A stretch of 64,000 bases of DNA from Oscheius dolichura (lineage: Eukaryota; Nematoda; Chromadorea; Rhabditida; Rhabditidae): contig OW051492.1 in assembly GCA_932521035.1 (NCBI GenBank), positions 3,844,001 to 3,908,000 on the forward strand, written 5' to 3'. A program made the position numbers and the translations under genes. This document shows positions 8,703-21,700 of this stretch, piece after piece (within the stretch, counting starts at the first letter, position 1; every line of letters starts with the position of its first letter). Under the pieces are notes generated by a model. It did not search any database. It was not told the origin of the DNA and saw only the letters and a program-made list of their open reading frames with translations.

Positions 8703-10277
8703 AATGCTGGTTGAGTGCCGACCGGGTGACCTCCGCTAGCTGCCGAGATTATACGCGGGGTTGCGCCGTTTCTCTGCCGCTGGCCGCTCGTTAGAGACGC
8801 AGGCGTCTCCTTGAACGCGAGAGGAAGGAGATCCCGTTCGCTCATAGACCGAATTCTAAAATAAACGTACAATCGGATTGGCATCCATCATCGTGCAGAG
8901 GAAATTGCCTTTTGCCTGCGTCGGCCGCTCTGAGGATTGTTTTCCCTATTAAAAGGTTCCGGATTCCGGAATCAGTGGGGGCAGCTTTGTTCCCATAGGA
9001 AGGAAATAAACGACTTCTGTCAAACCTAGTTCAAACCGTCATTGCAATAAGGCTGCGGTATTAGGAAAATGGGGATTGTCTCTCTGCCGGCGACAGTCCT
9101 GGCCATGTCCCCGCCACACGGGGACACCGGCCTAGCCTCTCCTTTGGACATTCTTGGGAGTCTTCTCATTTTGCATATGTTTTTGAGAGGCCCTTTGACA
9201 ACTGAAGACGTGTCTTTCATCTCTGTTTGGAGCTGTTTCAAAACAACGGGCAAGGGTCCTCCCCACTCCTCCTCTTCTGATCTTCCCGAATTACTGTAAA
9301 AGACGAGAGGATTGTCCTCCAGCCGGTCCAGTTGCCTCATGTCTTTCGATCAGTGTGCAGTATAGAGACAATGGCATCCGTCCTCGTCCTCCTGCTTCCA
9401 GTACATGTGCAAAGACCAAATTGTCCCTTGGACTCTCCTTTCTGCTGGGAGCGGAAACAATTCGAGGGCGTCGTTTGCTGTTATTATAAGCAATTATCGG
9501 GGGAGAGACAATCACGCCTTTCGAAAGGTGCCACGTCAGACAGCTTCCGAGGAAGTTCAAACTCTGAAAAGAGGAGAGTCTCTCGGACCCGGGCGAGACG
9601 GCCATAATATCAACGAGTCAGTCATTTTTCACGCTCAATAAACTTGTTTTTGCCCGGGAAATCTGTTGAAAGCTCTGGAAGAGGAGGATGGCTACCTAGC
9701 CCGTCCCTCGTTGTCTCGTCCCCATTCTTGAACCCTGTCCTCCTCCCCGTGAAAAAGAAGAGACGACATGATGTACACAGGTGCACTCTCTCTCTCTCTC
9801 ATTCTATCAAGTGGGGTAAAAAGTCGAAGAAAAGGAGAAATGTGCAGATGTTCCCCGGCTATTGGCACGTCTTTATGTCTCTCGAAGTATGTCATAACTG
9901 GCTCCAACGGAAATGGAGCCCGAGAAGGACTCAAATTGCTCAAACACTGGAACACACACGGCCCCTGTCTCTAGCCTCGTCCCTTTACTGTCACTCTCAA
10001 ATTTGTCATATTTCAACCGGATCTCCCCCGGTTACATCTTCCTCCTTCCCGGCTGTCCCTCTTGTTCCTGGCCTGTCCGCCCCCCGCCTCCATAATTCAT
10101 AATGTCTTCTCTTTATTCTGCCTCTCTCCCCAGAAAAACAAGTGTTCCTCTCCCCTGCTCCTCCTCCTTTGCTTAACATGACCTTAGCAGAATCACCTCA
10201 ATTTCCCCCACGTGCGATTCTCTTTTGAGCCCGCCCCCCGCCGGACGAAGCGAGTCGTCGCAGCAGCACCAGGCGGC
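8703..10277. other. GC-rich intergenic region between U1 copy 1 and the channel gene
   Basis: Contains the presumed U1 promoter at its left end and the upstream region of the ligand-gated channel at its right end. AATAAA-like words occur near 9006 and 9637, but no reading frame in between has recognisable protein features. I see no RNA gene or long repeat. Confidence 0.45.
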
Positions 10278-13200
10278 ATGCTCACCGTGCTTCAATTATT
10301 CCTCATTCTGTTCCTTCCCAGGCACCAGGCCAGACAGTCGGTACGTACTCGTTCTTCTAGAGGAGACAGTACCTCCTTCATTTTCAGCCCGAGGTCTCAG
10401 AAGAGTATGCCTACCCCGAGCAGACTGCTCCTCTGCCCACAGAGTTCAAACGGTAAGCGGGGGTATAATTTCAGGCAATTATCCGTTATCCTCCCTTATC
10501 AATTGCTGGTCAGAAGATCCCTCCCCCGTAATGAGGGTTAAAAGAAATCAGAGAGAGAGAGAGCGACTACCGCTCCGGGTCGGGACCTGCTCCCCCGGGA
10601 GGATGGCCTTCTCATCCGCCATGAACTCGATGACAACATCCCCTTACAGCCAAAAACAACGCGGGTTGTCATTGGAAGTCTGTTGTTTCCGAAAAGAGAA
10701 CACCAAAAGGAGGAGGAGGTGGCAGTGAGGTCACAATTTACTTTGTCGAATAGGTTGTCAAATGAACCGTGAGGAGGCTGGCGGTGGCTTTTACTCCCCT
10801 GGCTACCGAACTGTTGCCCCCTCCCTCCAGCTGTTGTTCTCCCCCTAATAAACTCTTCCCTCCCTCTGGGGAAGACGACTCCCTCGAAAACATTAGAAGC
10901 CCATTTTTCACTTAATATAGTCCATAATTACCCCCGTTTAAATGGGCGGTAAATCTTTTGGTTCCATCGGGGGCGGGGGAGCGGGGTCCCTTCTGGGTTA
11001 TTGGGGAGATTAGGCGTGAAACGAGGGTGACAAAAAGGGAGAGAATGAAGACGGAGGACGGAGAAGGAGACGATTACTTTATGGCTCGGCCTGGAGAACA
11101 ATTAATAAGAGAGAGCTTATAGGACGGGAGAAGACTTCAGGGTGGAACACAACGTGAGCCGGCTGCTGGACAAGTTGGTGGCCAGCCACGACAGGCGCAT
11201 TCGACCCAACTATCTGGGTAGGTCTCTTCGGGGAATCCCGCCTGACCTCCTTCCTGGTATCCAATTAAAATTAGAAGGAAATACGCTCTCTCACCCCATT
11301 CAAATGTGCCGCCATATCCTTCCTCCTGTGTGATGGATCTTCCCTCTTATGGCCGTGGCCGGCCGGTGGACTGGGTGGACTTTTAGTCTCTCAAAAAGCC
11401 GCCTGCTCACACTCTTCTCGCTGGAATTCAGGTGGCGGAAACGAGATTATCCGGGGAGGAATCTCCGTAGCGAACTTTGAAGTACTGAGCAAAATTGAAG
11501 TAGCCGCGGATGGATGGTAAATTAGAAGAGGGGATTGGGCCAATTTGTCTCTCTCTTCCTGACTCTCTCAACACACAAAAAATAGAGATCCGCATCATTC
11601 CAGGTGAAAGCGTCAGTGTCAATATCTCGGCCCACATCACCTCGATCAGTGCCGTCTCCGAGGTCTCCATGGTTTGTTTCCCGTCCCCCGGTTAAACGGA
11701 CAGATAAACACAGGACTACACCCTGGACCTGTATCTCCGGCAGATTTGGAAGGATCCCCGCCTCGCCTGGGAGAGCGACGTCGAGAATTCCCTGACAGTC
11801 GGTACGTCTGTGCCCATATGTCCCCGTAGTTAATAGCATTAAACCCCTCCCTGAATACAGCCGGGGGATCTAATTCATTTACGCCCTGCTCCAAAATATT
11901 GAAGGCGATTCCCGGAAACGGCTCCGTAATATGACCGTCGTCGCTCCTAATTTGTCGGCCGGCCTAGTCGACGATTAAAAATGAAAAGGACAGGGATCAC
12001 CCGGGCCTCTCGTCTGTGTCTCCGCAGGGGGCCACCCGTTCCTTTTCAAAAAGGGACTGCCTCGGTCAAGAGCGGGAAGTGTTCCTCACTCCATATTTCA
12101 ATAGCGGCCAGCTCATGACGTGAAGGTCATGTTTTGATGGGGCCGCAACACCCAGGGGGCAACGGCCAGCCAAATCTGAATTTTTACGGGAACAGAGCCA
12201 TCTTTCAGCCGTGGATATGGCCAAGTCCATCTGGACACCGGACACGTTCATCCCGTCGTCGAAGTCCTCCTTCCACGAGGCACCCTCCCATAACTCCTTC
12301 CTTCGGATAGATAACCACGGTAATGTGTTGAGGAGCATTCGGCTGACGGTGACGGCCATCTGCCCTATGAACCTGCAATCCTTTCCATTGGATATACAGG
12401 AGTGCGCCCTGGAGATTGAGGTGGATCTTCTTCAAATAGAGGATAACGAGAGTTTAGAGTTATGGCTACTCGACTCGAGACATCGTCTACCACTGGCACG
12501 GGGAGAATGCCGTCCAGATAGACGAGAACGTCCAGCTGGCCCACTTCACCATCGGCCCCCACTGGTACATCGAGCGGTCCATCTCCCTCAGTACAGGTTA
12601 TCATCTACAGTATCTTTCCACTCCCCATATTTAGGAAACTATTCCCGGTTAACGGCATATTTCACCTTCAAAAGGAACATCGGGTTCTACCTCATCCAGA
12701 TCTACTTCCCCGCGTCGTTGATCGTCGTCATCTCTTGGGTAAGGGTTGCCCCTCTTGTCCCTCTCCAAAGAGTACTTTTTAGGTGAGCTTCTGGCTAAAC
12801 AGAGAGGCTGTGCAGGCGCGAGTAGCCATCGGTAAGTGACGACGGGAATAATTCATGGAGGGGGTAGGGGGGAGACCCCGGGGAGACCGAGGGGGAAGTG
12901 CCAATCTTATCCACCCACCAGACTCATCCGAGAAAGTTCAAATATTACTGGACTAGTCGCCGTCTTCCTCGGATGAAATCAGAGATCCCCTTGTTTATTT
13001 CGGCGTCTTCGGAGCAATTTGTCCGTGACGTCTCCCCCGTGTCAGTCATCGGAACACCCGTTCTTAGAAACGCGTCCTCTCTTTAGGAGTAACCACCGTT
13101 CTTACCATGACCACTTTGATGACTAGTACAAACGCCACCCTGCCGAAAGTCAGCTACGTCAAGAGTCTCGACATCTTTCTGGGCACCTGCTTCTTCATCG

Positions 13201-13714
13201 GTAGACCGTTCTTTAACAACTAGTAAACGTGTCTCCAGTGTTCGCCTCTCTTTTGGAATACGCGGCCATTGGCTATCTGATGAAGAGGAACAGGTCCGTG
13301 GCCAACCCCACCCCGGTACAGTACTACGAGACGGGCGATGGCGTCCTCAAGAGGGAGGCGAGCACGAAGAAGAAGAAGAAGAGGAACGACGTCAAGGTTG
13401 GGCTTTTTTTACTTTTTTTTCTATAGAAGAGACAACCGGTTCAGGTCCAAGTGGAAATGGATCAGAACAACGTGGACCAGAGGATCCCCCTCCTGGCTAT
13501 GGTGCCCATGCCGCCGATCCCTTTCAAACCGAAGCAGAAACTCTTCTGTGGTATCCGACCGGCCCAGGTTGCTTTCTAGTCTTATGGCTTATAATAGTTG
13601 CTCTTTCAGGTGGACTTGTTCTCCCGAATCGCATTTCCCAGCTTTTTTGTTATCTTCCAGGCGATCTACTGGACCTACTATCTGCGTAATCAGCCCTCTT
13701 TCCCCGAAGCATGA
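10278..13714 (+). CDS. Cys-loop ligand-gated ion channel subunit (GABA-A/RDL-like)
   Basis: Exon 1 (10278-10340) is a signal peptide ([14 protein letters not shown]). Later exons give [20 protein letters not shown] (11143 on), [47 protein letters not shown] and the Cys-loop [15 protein letters not shown] (12361-12405). Then come [14 protein letters not shown]1 ([20 protein letters not shown]), M2 ([20 protein letters not shown]), M3 ([12 protein letters not shown]), a short basic cytoplasmic loop with KKKKKR, and M4 ([19 protein letters not shown]) before TGA 13712-13714. All parts of an invertebrate GABA-gated chloride channel subunit are present. The residue before the usual A-R at the start of M2 is Q, not the usual P. 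The intron between exons 2 and 3 is about 690 bases; the others are mostly 35-60. The gene is convergent with the protease, 137 bases away. Confidence 0.9.
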
Positions 13715-13851
13715 TATTCCCTTTCCCCCTACGAGTACTCCCCCAATCCATGTCACTTACTCTGCCTTCTCTAGCCGTTGCGGGTCCAAAATGAAGAGAT
13801 TTATACGTTTTCCTTTTATACGATAGAGGAGACAGTTTATTTGGTAGACAT

Positions 13852-15163
13852 TTAATTGAGCTGGTGGTTAGCTAGGGCGAATCCGATCCTCTTCTGTCCG
13901 ATGTCGTAGACGTTACAGTAGGTGCGGATCCAGGTGTCTCCGAGGATCCACGAGGGTCCGAATCCTCCTCCGTTCATTCCGAAGAAGGTGATCGAGCACT
14001 TTCCAGTGGTGCTTCCCAGATCGTTGAGGACGTATTCGGTCGAGGGGACGGAGTAGGTCTGACCATTGATGGTGAAGGTCAGGGCGGGGAGGCTGTTCAT
14101 CTTGGTGCAGTCGACCTCGTAGGCTTGGTCCTGGCGGTTGAAGACGGCTCCAGTCTCAGAGACCACCTAAAAGGGGGAGGGGCTACTTGCGGACAGCGAC
14201 CGACTCACATGGGTAAGAATGCTGTTGGGGCATCCGATCCAGGAGGTGCCGGTGTCGGAGATGACCTGGTCCTTCTTCGTCTCGGAATAGCTGCCAATGG
14301 AGAATCCTTCGATGGGGAACTGCCAGTAGGTCTCGGCCGACAGGGGGACGTAGGTGACAGTCGAGGCACAGTTGCTGGTGTCGATGGCTCCGTAGGTGAT
14401 CAGACCGGCGGCTCCTCCATTGCTGGGGGCGATCTTCCTGTCCATCCAGACGGTGAACAGAGGGGCGTCCAGTTGGGGAAGGGCATTCTGCATGGGAGGG
14501 ACGACCTTGTCCACGGCGATGCTCGGCCATCCAAGTCCCATGATTCCGTCGAGTGGCTGCTCGGCGAAAAAGGCGGCGAGATGAGTGGCTACGCCGAACT
14601 CCTGCTTCTGGATCTGGATGCCACCGATGTTCAGGATATCAGTTCCGAGGTATCCCGAGCAGGAACCGGTACCGTAGGCGATCTGGAAGGTGCGGGTCTC
14701 CTTGACGAAGGTCGTCGAGGCGGTGGTGTCGAACTTGTCCCTGGCGAAGACGGCCGGGTCTCCGTTACAGGCCTTGGTGGTGCAGGCTTTGTCGACCACC
14801 CAGAGGTTAGACGAGCCGGTGTCGGGGACGATCTCGAACATTTGAGCTGAAGAATGGAGACGATTATATAAAGAGGAGAAGGAGACTTACGGGGTGTGCC
14901 GATGGTTATATTGGCCAGGTAAATGTCATCCATGAAGTCGTAGAAGGTCTGTGTGCCGGTGGCGAGGACGGAGGCGCGGGCCTTCATCTGCTCCTCGAGG
15001 TACTTCTCCCACATTCCCAGTCTAAATTGCCCGTTCTCCCAAGCTACAGTCCTCCTCACTTCTTCAGTTTAGCCTTCAATGAGCCGGTGCTCTTTGTATG
15101 CATCCTAAAGACTTCCGCGGCCACGAACGCCACAAGGGCGAGGAGTACGAGAGTGGTTCTCAT
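13852..15163 (-). CDS. pepsin-like aspartic protease (nematode ASP family)
   Basis: A1 family endopeptidase, usually intestinal or lysosomal in nematodes. The start at 15163 gives a signal peptide (MRTTLVLLALVAFVAAEVF) and a short basic propeptide. A 42-base intron follows, then GMWEKYLEEQ, DDIYLANITIGTP, the first active-site motif DTGSSNLW, the flap region YGTGSCSGYLGTD, the second active-site motif DTGTSWIG, and C-terminal GPSWILGDTWIRTYCNVYD...GFALA, ending at TAA 13852-13854. Both catalytic Asp residues are present and the length (about 390 aa) is normal, so the enzyme looks active. Introns lie near 15021-15060, 14842-14892 and 14168-14208. GATA words (for example AGATAAG at about 15257) lie upstream, as in many gut genes; that link is inference. 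Confidence 0.93.
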
Positions 15164-15782
15164 TACCTGAAAAAGGACAGTCTACTTTAGTCAAATGACA
15201 AGGAGGAGACAAAAGACACGAGTGTCTCCGAGGAGTAGCACACGGAAGAAGCCGAAAAGATAAGAACTCCACGTCCCCGGCGCCGTGTTGGCTTTTTATC
15301 TCGTGGCTTCGGGTTTCTTTGAACTGGAAGCTAGACGCGGGTCAGGGACTGGAGTCGAGGGATGGCGATAAAGCAGGGATGAGCGTCATCCAGCCAGTAA
15401 ACAATACTTATCAGGGCGGCGAAGCGACGATTCGACATGTGAGCAGTTTGCGATGGTGCTCAACATCTCCCAGACTCCTCCTCTGCTTAAAGTGTCCGGT
15501 TGTACTCTTCGAGTCGTCCTCCTCACCATCCTCTGCCTCCGCGTCCTGCTTCTTCATCTCGGGCACCTCTGACTTACTGTAACTGAATAACTCACTAAAA
15601 GCAACAACATTGTGAAAAAGAAGCCTATTTATATAAGAATACATGACAATTGACGGTATCACAGACTCAAAGGGGGAAAAAGCTCATACAATTGGAGACT
15701 AGACGGGGGGACAACAAAAAGAGAGGGGCCCAAACCATAGAAGAGTATTTTATGTGAATTATAAGCAGTTATCTACACGTGG
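15164..15782. other. spacer between LPD-3 and the aspartic protease
   Basis: Holds the protease promoter region and the 3' end of lpd-3. Apart from the lpd-3 exon fragment at 15505-15576, no gene is seen. Confidence 0.5.
15505..15576 (-). repeat. duplicated fragment of an lpd-3 exon
   Basis: About 70 bases reproduce, with a few changes, the stretch at 16900-16965 that encodes MKKQDAEAEDDEEDDSK in lpd-3; here it would read MKKQDAEAEDGEEDDSK. It lies outside any supported gene, just past the lpd-3 stop, so it is a stray partial copy. Confidence 0.75.
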
Positions 15783-18700
15783 CTACACTCGTTTCTCTTC
15801 GCTCCTATCGACCAACTTCAGCATCTGGAGTATCCCATTGGCCAGGGCCGCGTCCAGCGTATCCAGCAGGAACCTCTGCAACACTTTCGGAATCGTCCGC
15901 CGGTGGTCGTAGACGTTGAGCTTCTTGAGGATGTCCGTCACCAGCGGCGGTGTCCACGAGTGCCCCTTCTCCATAAACTTGATCTCCGGGAAGAACTCCC
16001 ACGTGTCGCATTGGTAGATCCTCTTGTCCTTCTTCTCAATGGCCTCCTCCTGCTGCGACGAGGTGGCCATCGTCGACGACGAGCCTTGACTCTACAAAGG
16101 AGGATACTCAACCCAAGAGAAGAGACGACTCACCGCCTTGGTGTAGCTCTTAATCAGGTCCGGGAGGAAGTGCACCTGGGCGTTGAAGTCCGTGTTCAGG
16201 TGGACGGCCCCGTAGAAGTCCGTTAGGAAGGAGGACTGTACTATCGGGGGTGATGGCTCTCCATCGGTACATTCCATATTCTGCAGCGAGGTCAGGGCTA
16301 CTTCCAGTGAGGGGAAGTGGAAGAGGACCGTCAACTCGTGGCTGATCTGTTTCGGCTGCTCCGGGCCCGTCTGAATCGCTCTAATTAAAAAGGACACTGT
16401 GAGCAACGTACCGGCGTGATGAGAGGTGCCAACTTGCTCTCCTTCAAGACGTCTCCAATCAGATAGTCCAGACTCGTGGCAATCGACGAGTTCTGCCTCA
16501 TTACCGAGCCCTTGGCCTGCTTGACCTGACACACGTTTGCCATGTTCTCGACGCGATCGTCGAAGCCGGCATTCTTCATGACCACCTGGCCACTGCTGGG
16601 CACGTCTCCGATTCGGATGATCAGCCGCTGTCGGCACGAGACGCCAATCACGCCGGCCTCCTTGTCGACAAAGTAGAACTGGGCCTCCGGGCTGAAGAGA
16701 ATCGACGGATTGCGCAGATTGAACAGAGCCCAGCTGCTCGACGTCATGTCTCCGTTCATACAGACCACCGAGATCCGTCCTGCTTCGAATTCCACACTGC
16801 CGCCGACGGTCGTCTCCCCGGCCGATGGGTAGGCTAACAGCTTCAGGTTGTACTGTATCTCCGTCACAAGGTCCAGCACCTTCTCCCAGCGGCTAATCTT
16901 CGAGTCGTCCTCCTCGTCATCCTCCGCCTCCGCGTCCTGCTTCTTCATCACGGGAGCCTCCACCTCATCGTCAAATGTCCAGACTTTCCGCGAATTCTTC
17001 AATTGCTCCGTGAAGAAGAGCTTCAGCTTGTTTACAATCTTCTGGAAGTCGTCGATGGTCGTCCGGGTGATGGCCAGTTGCAGATCCTCCCAGGAGAACT
17101 TCAAATTCAGCGCCACATTGACTCGGTTGACCTCTCCGTCCCTGTTCTTCAGTTCTTCAAAGTCGTCTCCCAGCATGATGGCCGGCTGCTTACAGCGGCC
17201 GATAAGGATGACCCTGCTCATCCACTCGACACGCGTCTCGAATGAGCCCAACTTGATACGGGCATTGTTTCTCGGGGCCCTCTGAATCAACCATTTCATT
17301 GAATAAGAAGAGTCTGGTTACCTTGGCGTCCCTCTTGTGCTTCAGTTCCAATTCCAGTTCCTTCAGGGAGATCTCGCCGCTGATGGCTCCTCCGTGTGCC
17401 ACCAGTTCACTTCCATCCAGTTTAAAGGTCAGGGTGATGTCCCTCTCGTGGCGAGACGTCAACTTGGCCAGCGACCTCAGCAGGCCCTTCCTCGTGATCC
17501 AGCTCGTCGTCCCCATCGTGTTGGACATCTGTGCATTGACATTTAGCTCCTTCCACTGCACCGTCAGGAACACCGTCGCCGACCAGGGCTTCTCGTGGAT
17601 GTCTCCCGTATTTCTAAACATCTCCTTGTATCTATTCTTTCTTTTGAAACGAACCTGGCCGTATAATGGTTGCTTACAAGTGTAGAGTGCTTGCTGGCAT
17701 CGGGTGTCTTCAGTGTGCCCGTCTGATCTCCGAAGAAGACGCGCCTCGCGATGGCCTTACGGAACCACGGCTTCGGGAAGGCCAGCAGCTCACTCAGCCG
17801 TCGCATGTCGTAGTTGAAGTTGGCTGTGCCAATCTCCGACGTCAGGACAAACTGAATCTCTTCTTTACGAAGAAAAGAGGACGGAGAACTCACTCGAACT
17901 TTGTTGTGCATATCACTAGACGAGTTCTTGGAGCGGGAGATGACAAAACACAAATGGTCAAGGGTCAGGGAGAGGGCGTCGTGGGCTGTCGTCTGCTGGT
18001 GGGGCGAGTAGATACTGAGGGAGAAGGCCGTCAGGGTGCAGGAGATGTCAATCCCTCCGGGATACTCCGATCCGTCCGACCTCTTCGTCGAACCCATCAA
18101 CGTCAAACTGGGCAACTTCAGGAGGCAATCGGCGGCACTCGTTCTCTACAAGATCCATCGTCCTCCTCCAAATTACAAGACAAACCTGCTGTTGGCCGTC
18201 GAATCGAATTGTGCTACTCTGAACGGAGAGGTGGAAGATGACATCCAGCGGGAGGGCACTCGTATCAATCCCCACGATATTGTTCACCGGATCGGCGCCA
18301 TCGTCCAACGTCGTCGTACTGTTCACGGACATGGCTCCGGTCGATATGGGCAGCGGCTCGAGGACCTGCTCCACAAAGTCGGCCAAATGCGGCGTCACCA
18401 CCGTCTCCGATGGCATCGAGGCCAGCGCCACTGACAAGTAGAAACAGCCTCTGTTCGGAGCCTTCTGGAACTGGGAACCTACGGCCGAGTTAGAATAAAA
18501 ACTAACTAAATCTTTAGAGTTTCTCATGACAACGGGGGGCCGAGTCGGGACGAGTGGATGGGCTTGTAGCGGCATGGTATTCGGTTCCGAGACGTAGTAG
18601 CCCTTGAGATCGACACTCGGAATACTGAACTTCGTAAAGTGGACTTGAGGCGCGAGGATGTTCTTGGCTCGGAGATCTTTGGCCGACGGTCGCTTGGCCA

Positions 18701-21700
18701 GGACATTCTGCTCCATGGGAGACGTTCTCAGGGTACAGGCTCCCGACTCGATGTTCACTTGGACGTCAATGTGCATGTTGACCACATCGTCTCGTCGGCC
18801 GTCGTCACTTCTCGCGTTGGAGATCTTCTTTACGAGTGGGGAGTGTTCGGGCAGGAGGGAGGCGTTGCTCTGTCTCCTCGACGACGAGCCCCCCTTATCA
18901 TTCGACCGTTTTAACTTCTCTACCATTGTCTTCCTATAAAGTTCTTATTATTTCAAGGCCACGAGAATGTACAGTACCTGAATTCCTTGAACCGTAGCAG
19001 CTCGTACTGTCTCAATTTCTTCCTGGCCGCCTCCAGCTGTGCCTCGTCCGCCTTGCGTATCGTCAGGTCGGACAGCTCCCTCAGCTGTCGGTGCATCTGC
19101 TGTTCCATCCAGCGGACCCTCTGTTCCGGTTGCTGCAGCGTCGCCAGCTCGTTGGCTCCCTCGATCCAGTACTCCTCCGACTCGTCCGCCTCGTGCCGGT
19201 CCGAGTGCATATTAAACTCGTGGAAGTGTTCCTCCTCTCCCAGTGAGGATATCGTATTCACGAGCATCTTCGCCAGTTTTCCTATCCTCTGGTCCAGGTC
19301 GATGATCATTCCACACATATGGGAACGGACACTCAGCACCCATTTGGCGTCTCCTCCATCATTCGAGGCCTGGAAGTGTTCATTTCCCCAAAAAAGGGAG
19401 GATGTACCCGTACCTTGGAGCAAAGCTTATAGGATCCTTGTGGAAAGAAGAAAAAGTTGGACATAACCTCTCCGGCAGTCGATTCCTTCTGGAAATTCAT
19501 CAGGGCCACGTCGTCGAAATTGTTGATAAAGTTCAGTTTGAAGCCGTGGAATTGGGCCTGGCAGGCCAGCTCCTTCTTGATGGACACGCTCACTTCAGAT
19601 TTCTAAAGAGACGCGGTTAGAATAGATAGGACAGAGGGGGCAGACCTGGAGAGAGAGGACCAGAGCCGGCATTCCGTCGGTAATGTCGGGGCTGACCAGC
19701 GGCATACAGACGTACATGCCGCCGACGATGGACAGACTCAGATTGATGTCAAAGTCCTGGCTCGGCTGGGGCGAGAACATCACTTGGGAGATGCTGTTCC
19801 TTCTCTTCTCCTTCTCCAGCGACTTCTCGAATTTGACCCGCTCCTCTCGCCAGTAGTCGTACATGTTCTTGTAGTTGAGCCAGAGGAGGATGGCCTTGTC
19901 GACGGCCGATGACTTGATCATCATGTAGGGTCGGTTGAGGGAGATGTGGTACGAGTGTGTCTGCGACGAGCTCTCCTCGTTGCTCACACGGATCATCGTC
20001 ATAAACGTCGCGTATTCCTGCAGCTCGGCCGGCGTCTCCTCGTAGCTCACGGCTCGAACCAATTGGCCCAGCTTGGCGCTGAACTGGATCAGCCCGATTC
20101 CAACAAACTTCTCGCTTCCCTCTCTCACCTAAAATAAGACAACGTAATAAAGAGAACAGAGGATGAGTCTCACCAGCCGGTTAGTCAATTCCATCTGCAA
20201 CTCGTCGATGGTGAACCGAGCCGCGGTAGCCGTCGGCGTGGCGGCTGTCAACTGTAGCCAGGGCTCCTTCGAATTGGCCTTCGTGACTCCCTTCACCGTC
20301 ACATGGAACAGCATCATCGATTTGTCTGCACTCGACGTGGAGATGACGACCGGGGCCGGGCGGGTGTCGGGCACCTTCTGCGATCGGACCAGGGAGGCCA
20401 ACTCGGCTCGGAAGGACTGCGTGGCAAAGAGGATCCGATTCAGCAATTCCGTCGTGAAGGAATGGTTCACTCTTCCTGAATTCTATCATTTAGAACGTTC
20501 AATAAATACCACGCACCTAGGGCCACTTCCATCTTCAAGAATCCTCCCTTCCTGTACTGGAGCACCTTCTCGCCGCCCTTCTTCTCTACCACCTGTTCCT
20601 TCCTCTCGCCGTCTTCTCCCAAATACTCGCCGATCACGTCGATTGATGGCAACTCCAACGTGAACGAGTCCTTCAGTTTGTCGGTCACATTGAACTCGGC
20701 ATAGTGGTGTTTGATGGAGGCGTTCCAGTTGGCCTTGCCTCCCGTCTCTCCCTGGCTCGTCGCGTGGCTCATCTTATACACAGCCTGGAGACTCGGCAAT
20801 ATCTGGGCCTGTAGCTCGATACTCTCCAGTTTGATCTTGAATTGGACCTGAACCGACATTATTATTATTAGAGAAAGTGAGGAAGAGAACCTTGATAATG
20901 GGAGTGGCAGGCGGTTTCTGGCGGACGAGGTTCATCGGCGGCCCTCCTTTGTGCCACGAGCCGCCCTCCACGGGACTGACCACCTCCACGCTCAGTACTC
21001 CGGCTCCCTGGTCGAACGAGGCTCCCTGTGGCTGGGCACTGAGTCGGTCGAATTCCATCTCCAGCTGTGGCCCGTGTTTCATCACCACCTCGTGTAGCGA
21101 TCCGGCCGACATCGGCAGCTCTCCCTCAATGGGACCCAGCGCGATGGCCAGGGACGTGTCATAGCTGGAGGCCAGTCCGGTAATCACCAGGTGTCTCCTG
21201 TTCAAGTTGGCCGTGCTCTCCTTCAGACTGCAGAGGAGGATCGGCTTGCTCTCGTTGTTCTTCACGCCATCCGACAGCGACTGCCTGATATTCAGCTTGG
21301 CTTTTCTAAACTTCTTTGATATTCGGAATAGAAAGAGAGAACGAACCTCAAAGTGACATTGAGCCGGTCAGTTTCATGGGGGACAGCCGTGTTCCTCCCC
21401 ACCGGGACGGGATTGTGTTCTTGGGTAAAGTCGATAGACTTCATATCGAACGAGACGTAGAGATCCGTCAGACGCGACTCCAGTCTCACATCGGCAATCT
21501 GTCCCTGTCCATGGACGGCCGTCAGAATCTAAACCTGTTCTTTAGAATAGAATAGGGAAGGTGGCTGACGTCTCCTCGATGCATAGCTCCCGTCCTCTGG
21601 ACATTCTTCTCATAGTCCCTCATCATGTCGTAGACCTTCTCATCCCACGTCTGCTGTCCAAAGTTGCCCGACTTGGCCGTGATCGACTCGTTCGACCTTG

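Noticed and set aside
14125-14850. 241-codon plus-strand open frame
   Set aside because: It is the complement of the aspartic protease exon, which has all active-site motifs; the plus-strand translation has no recognisable features.
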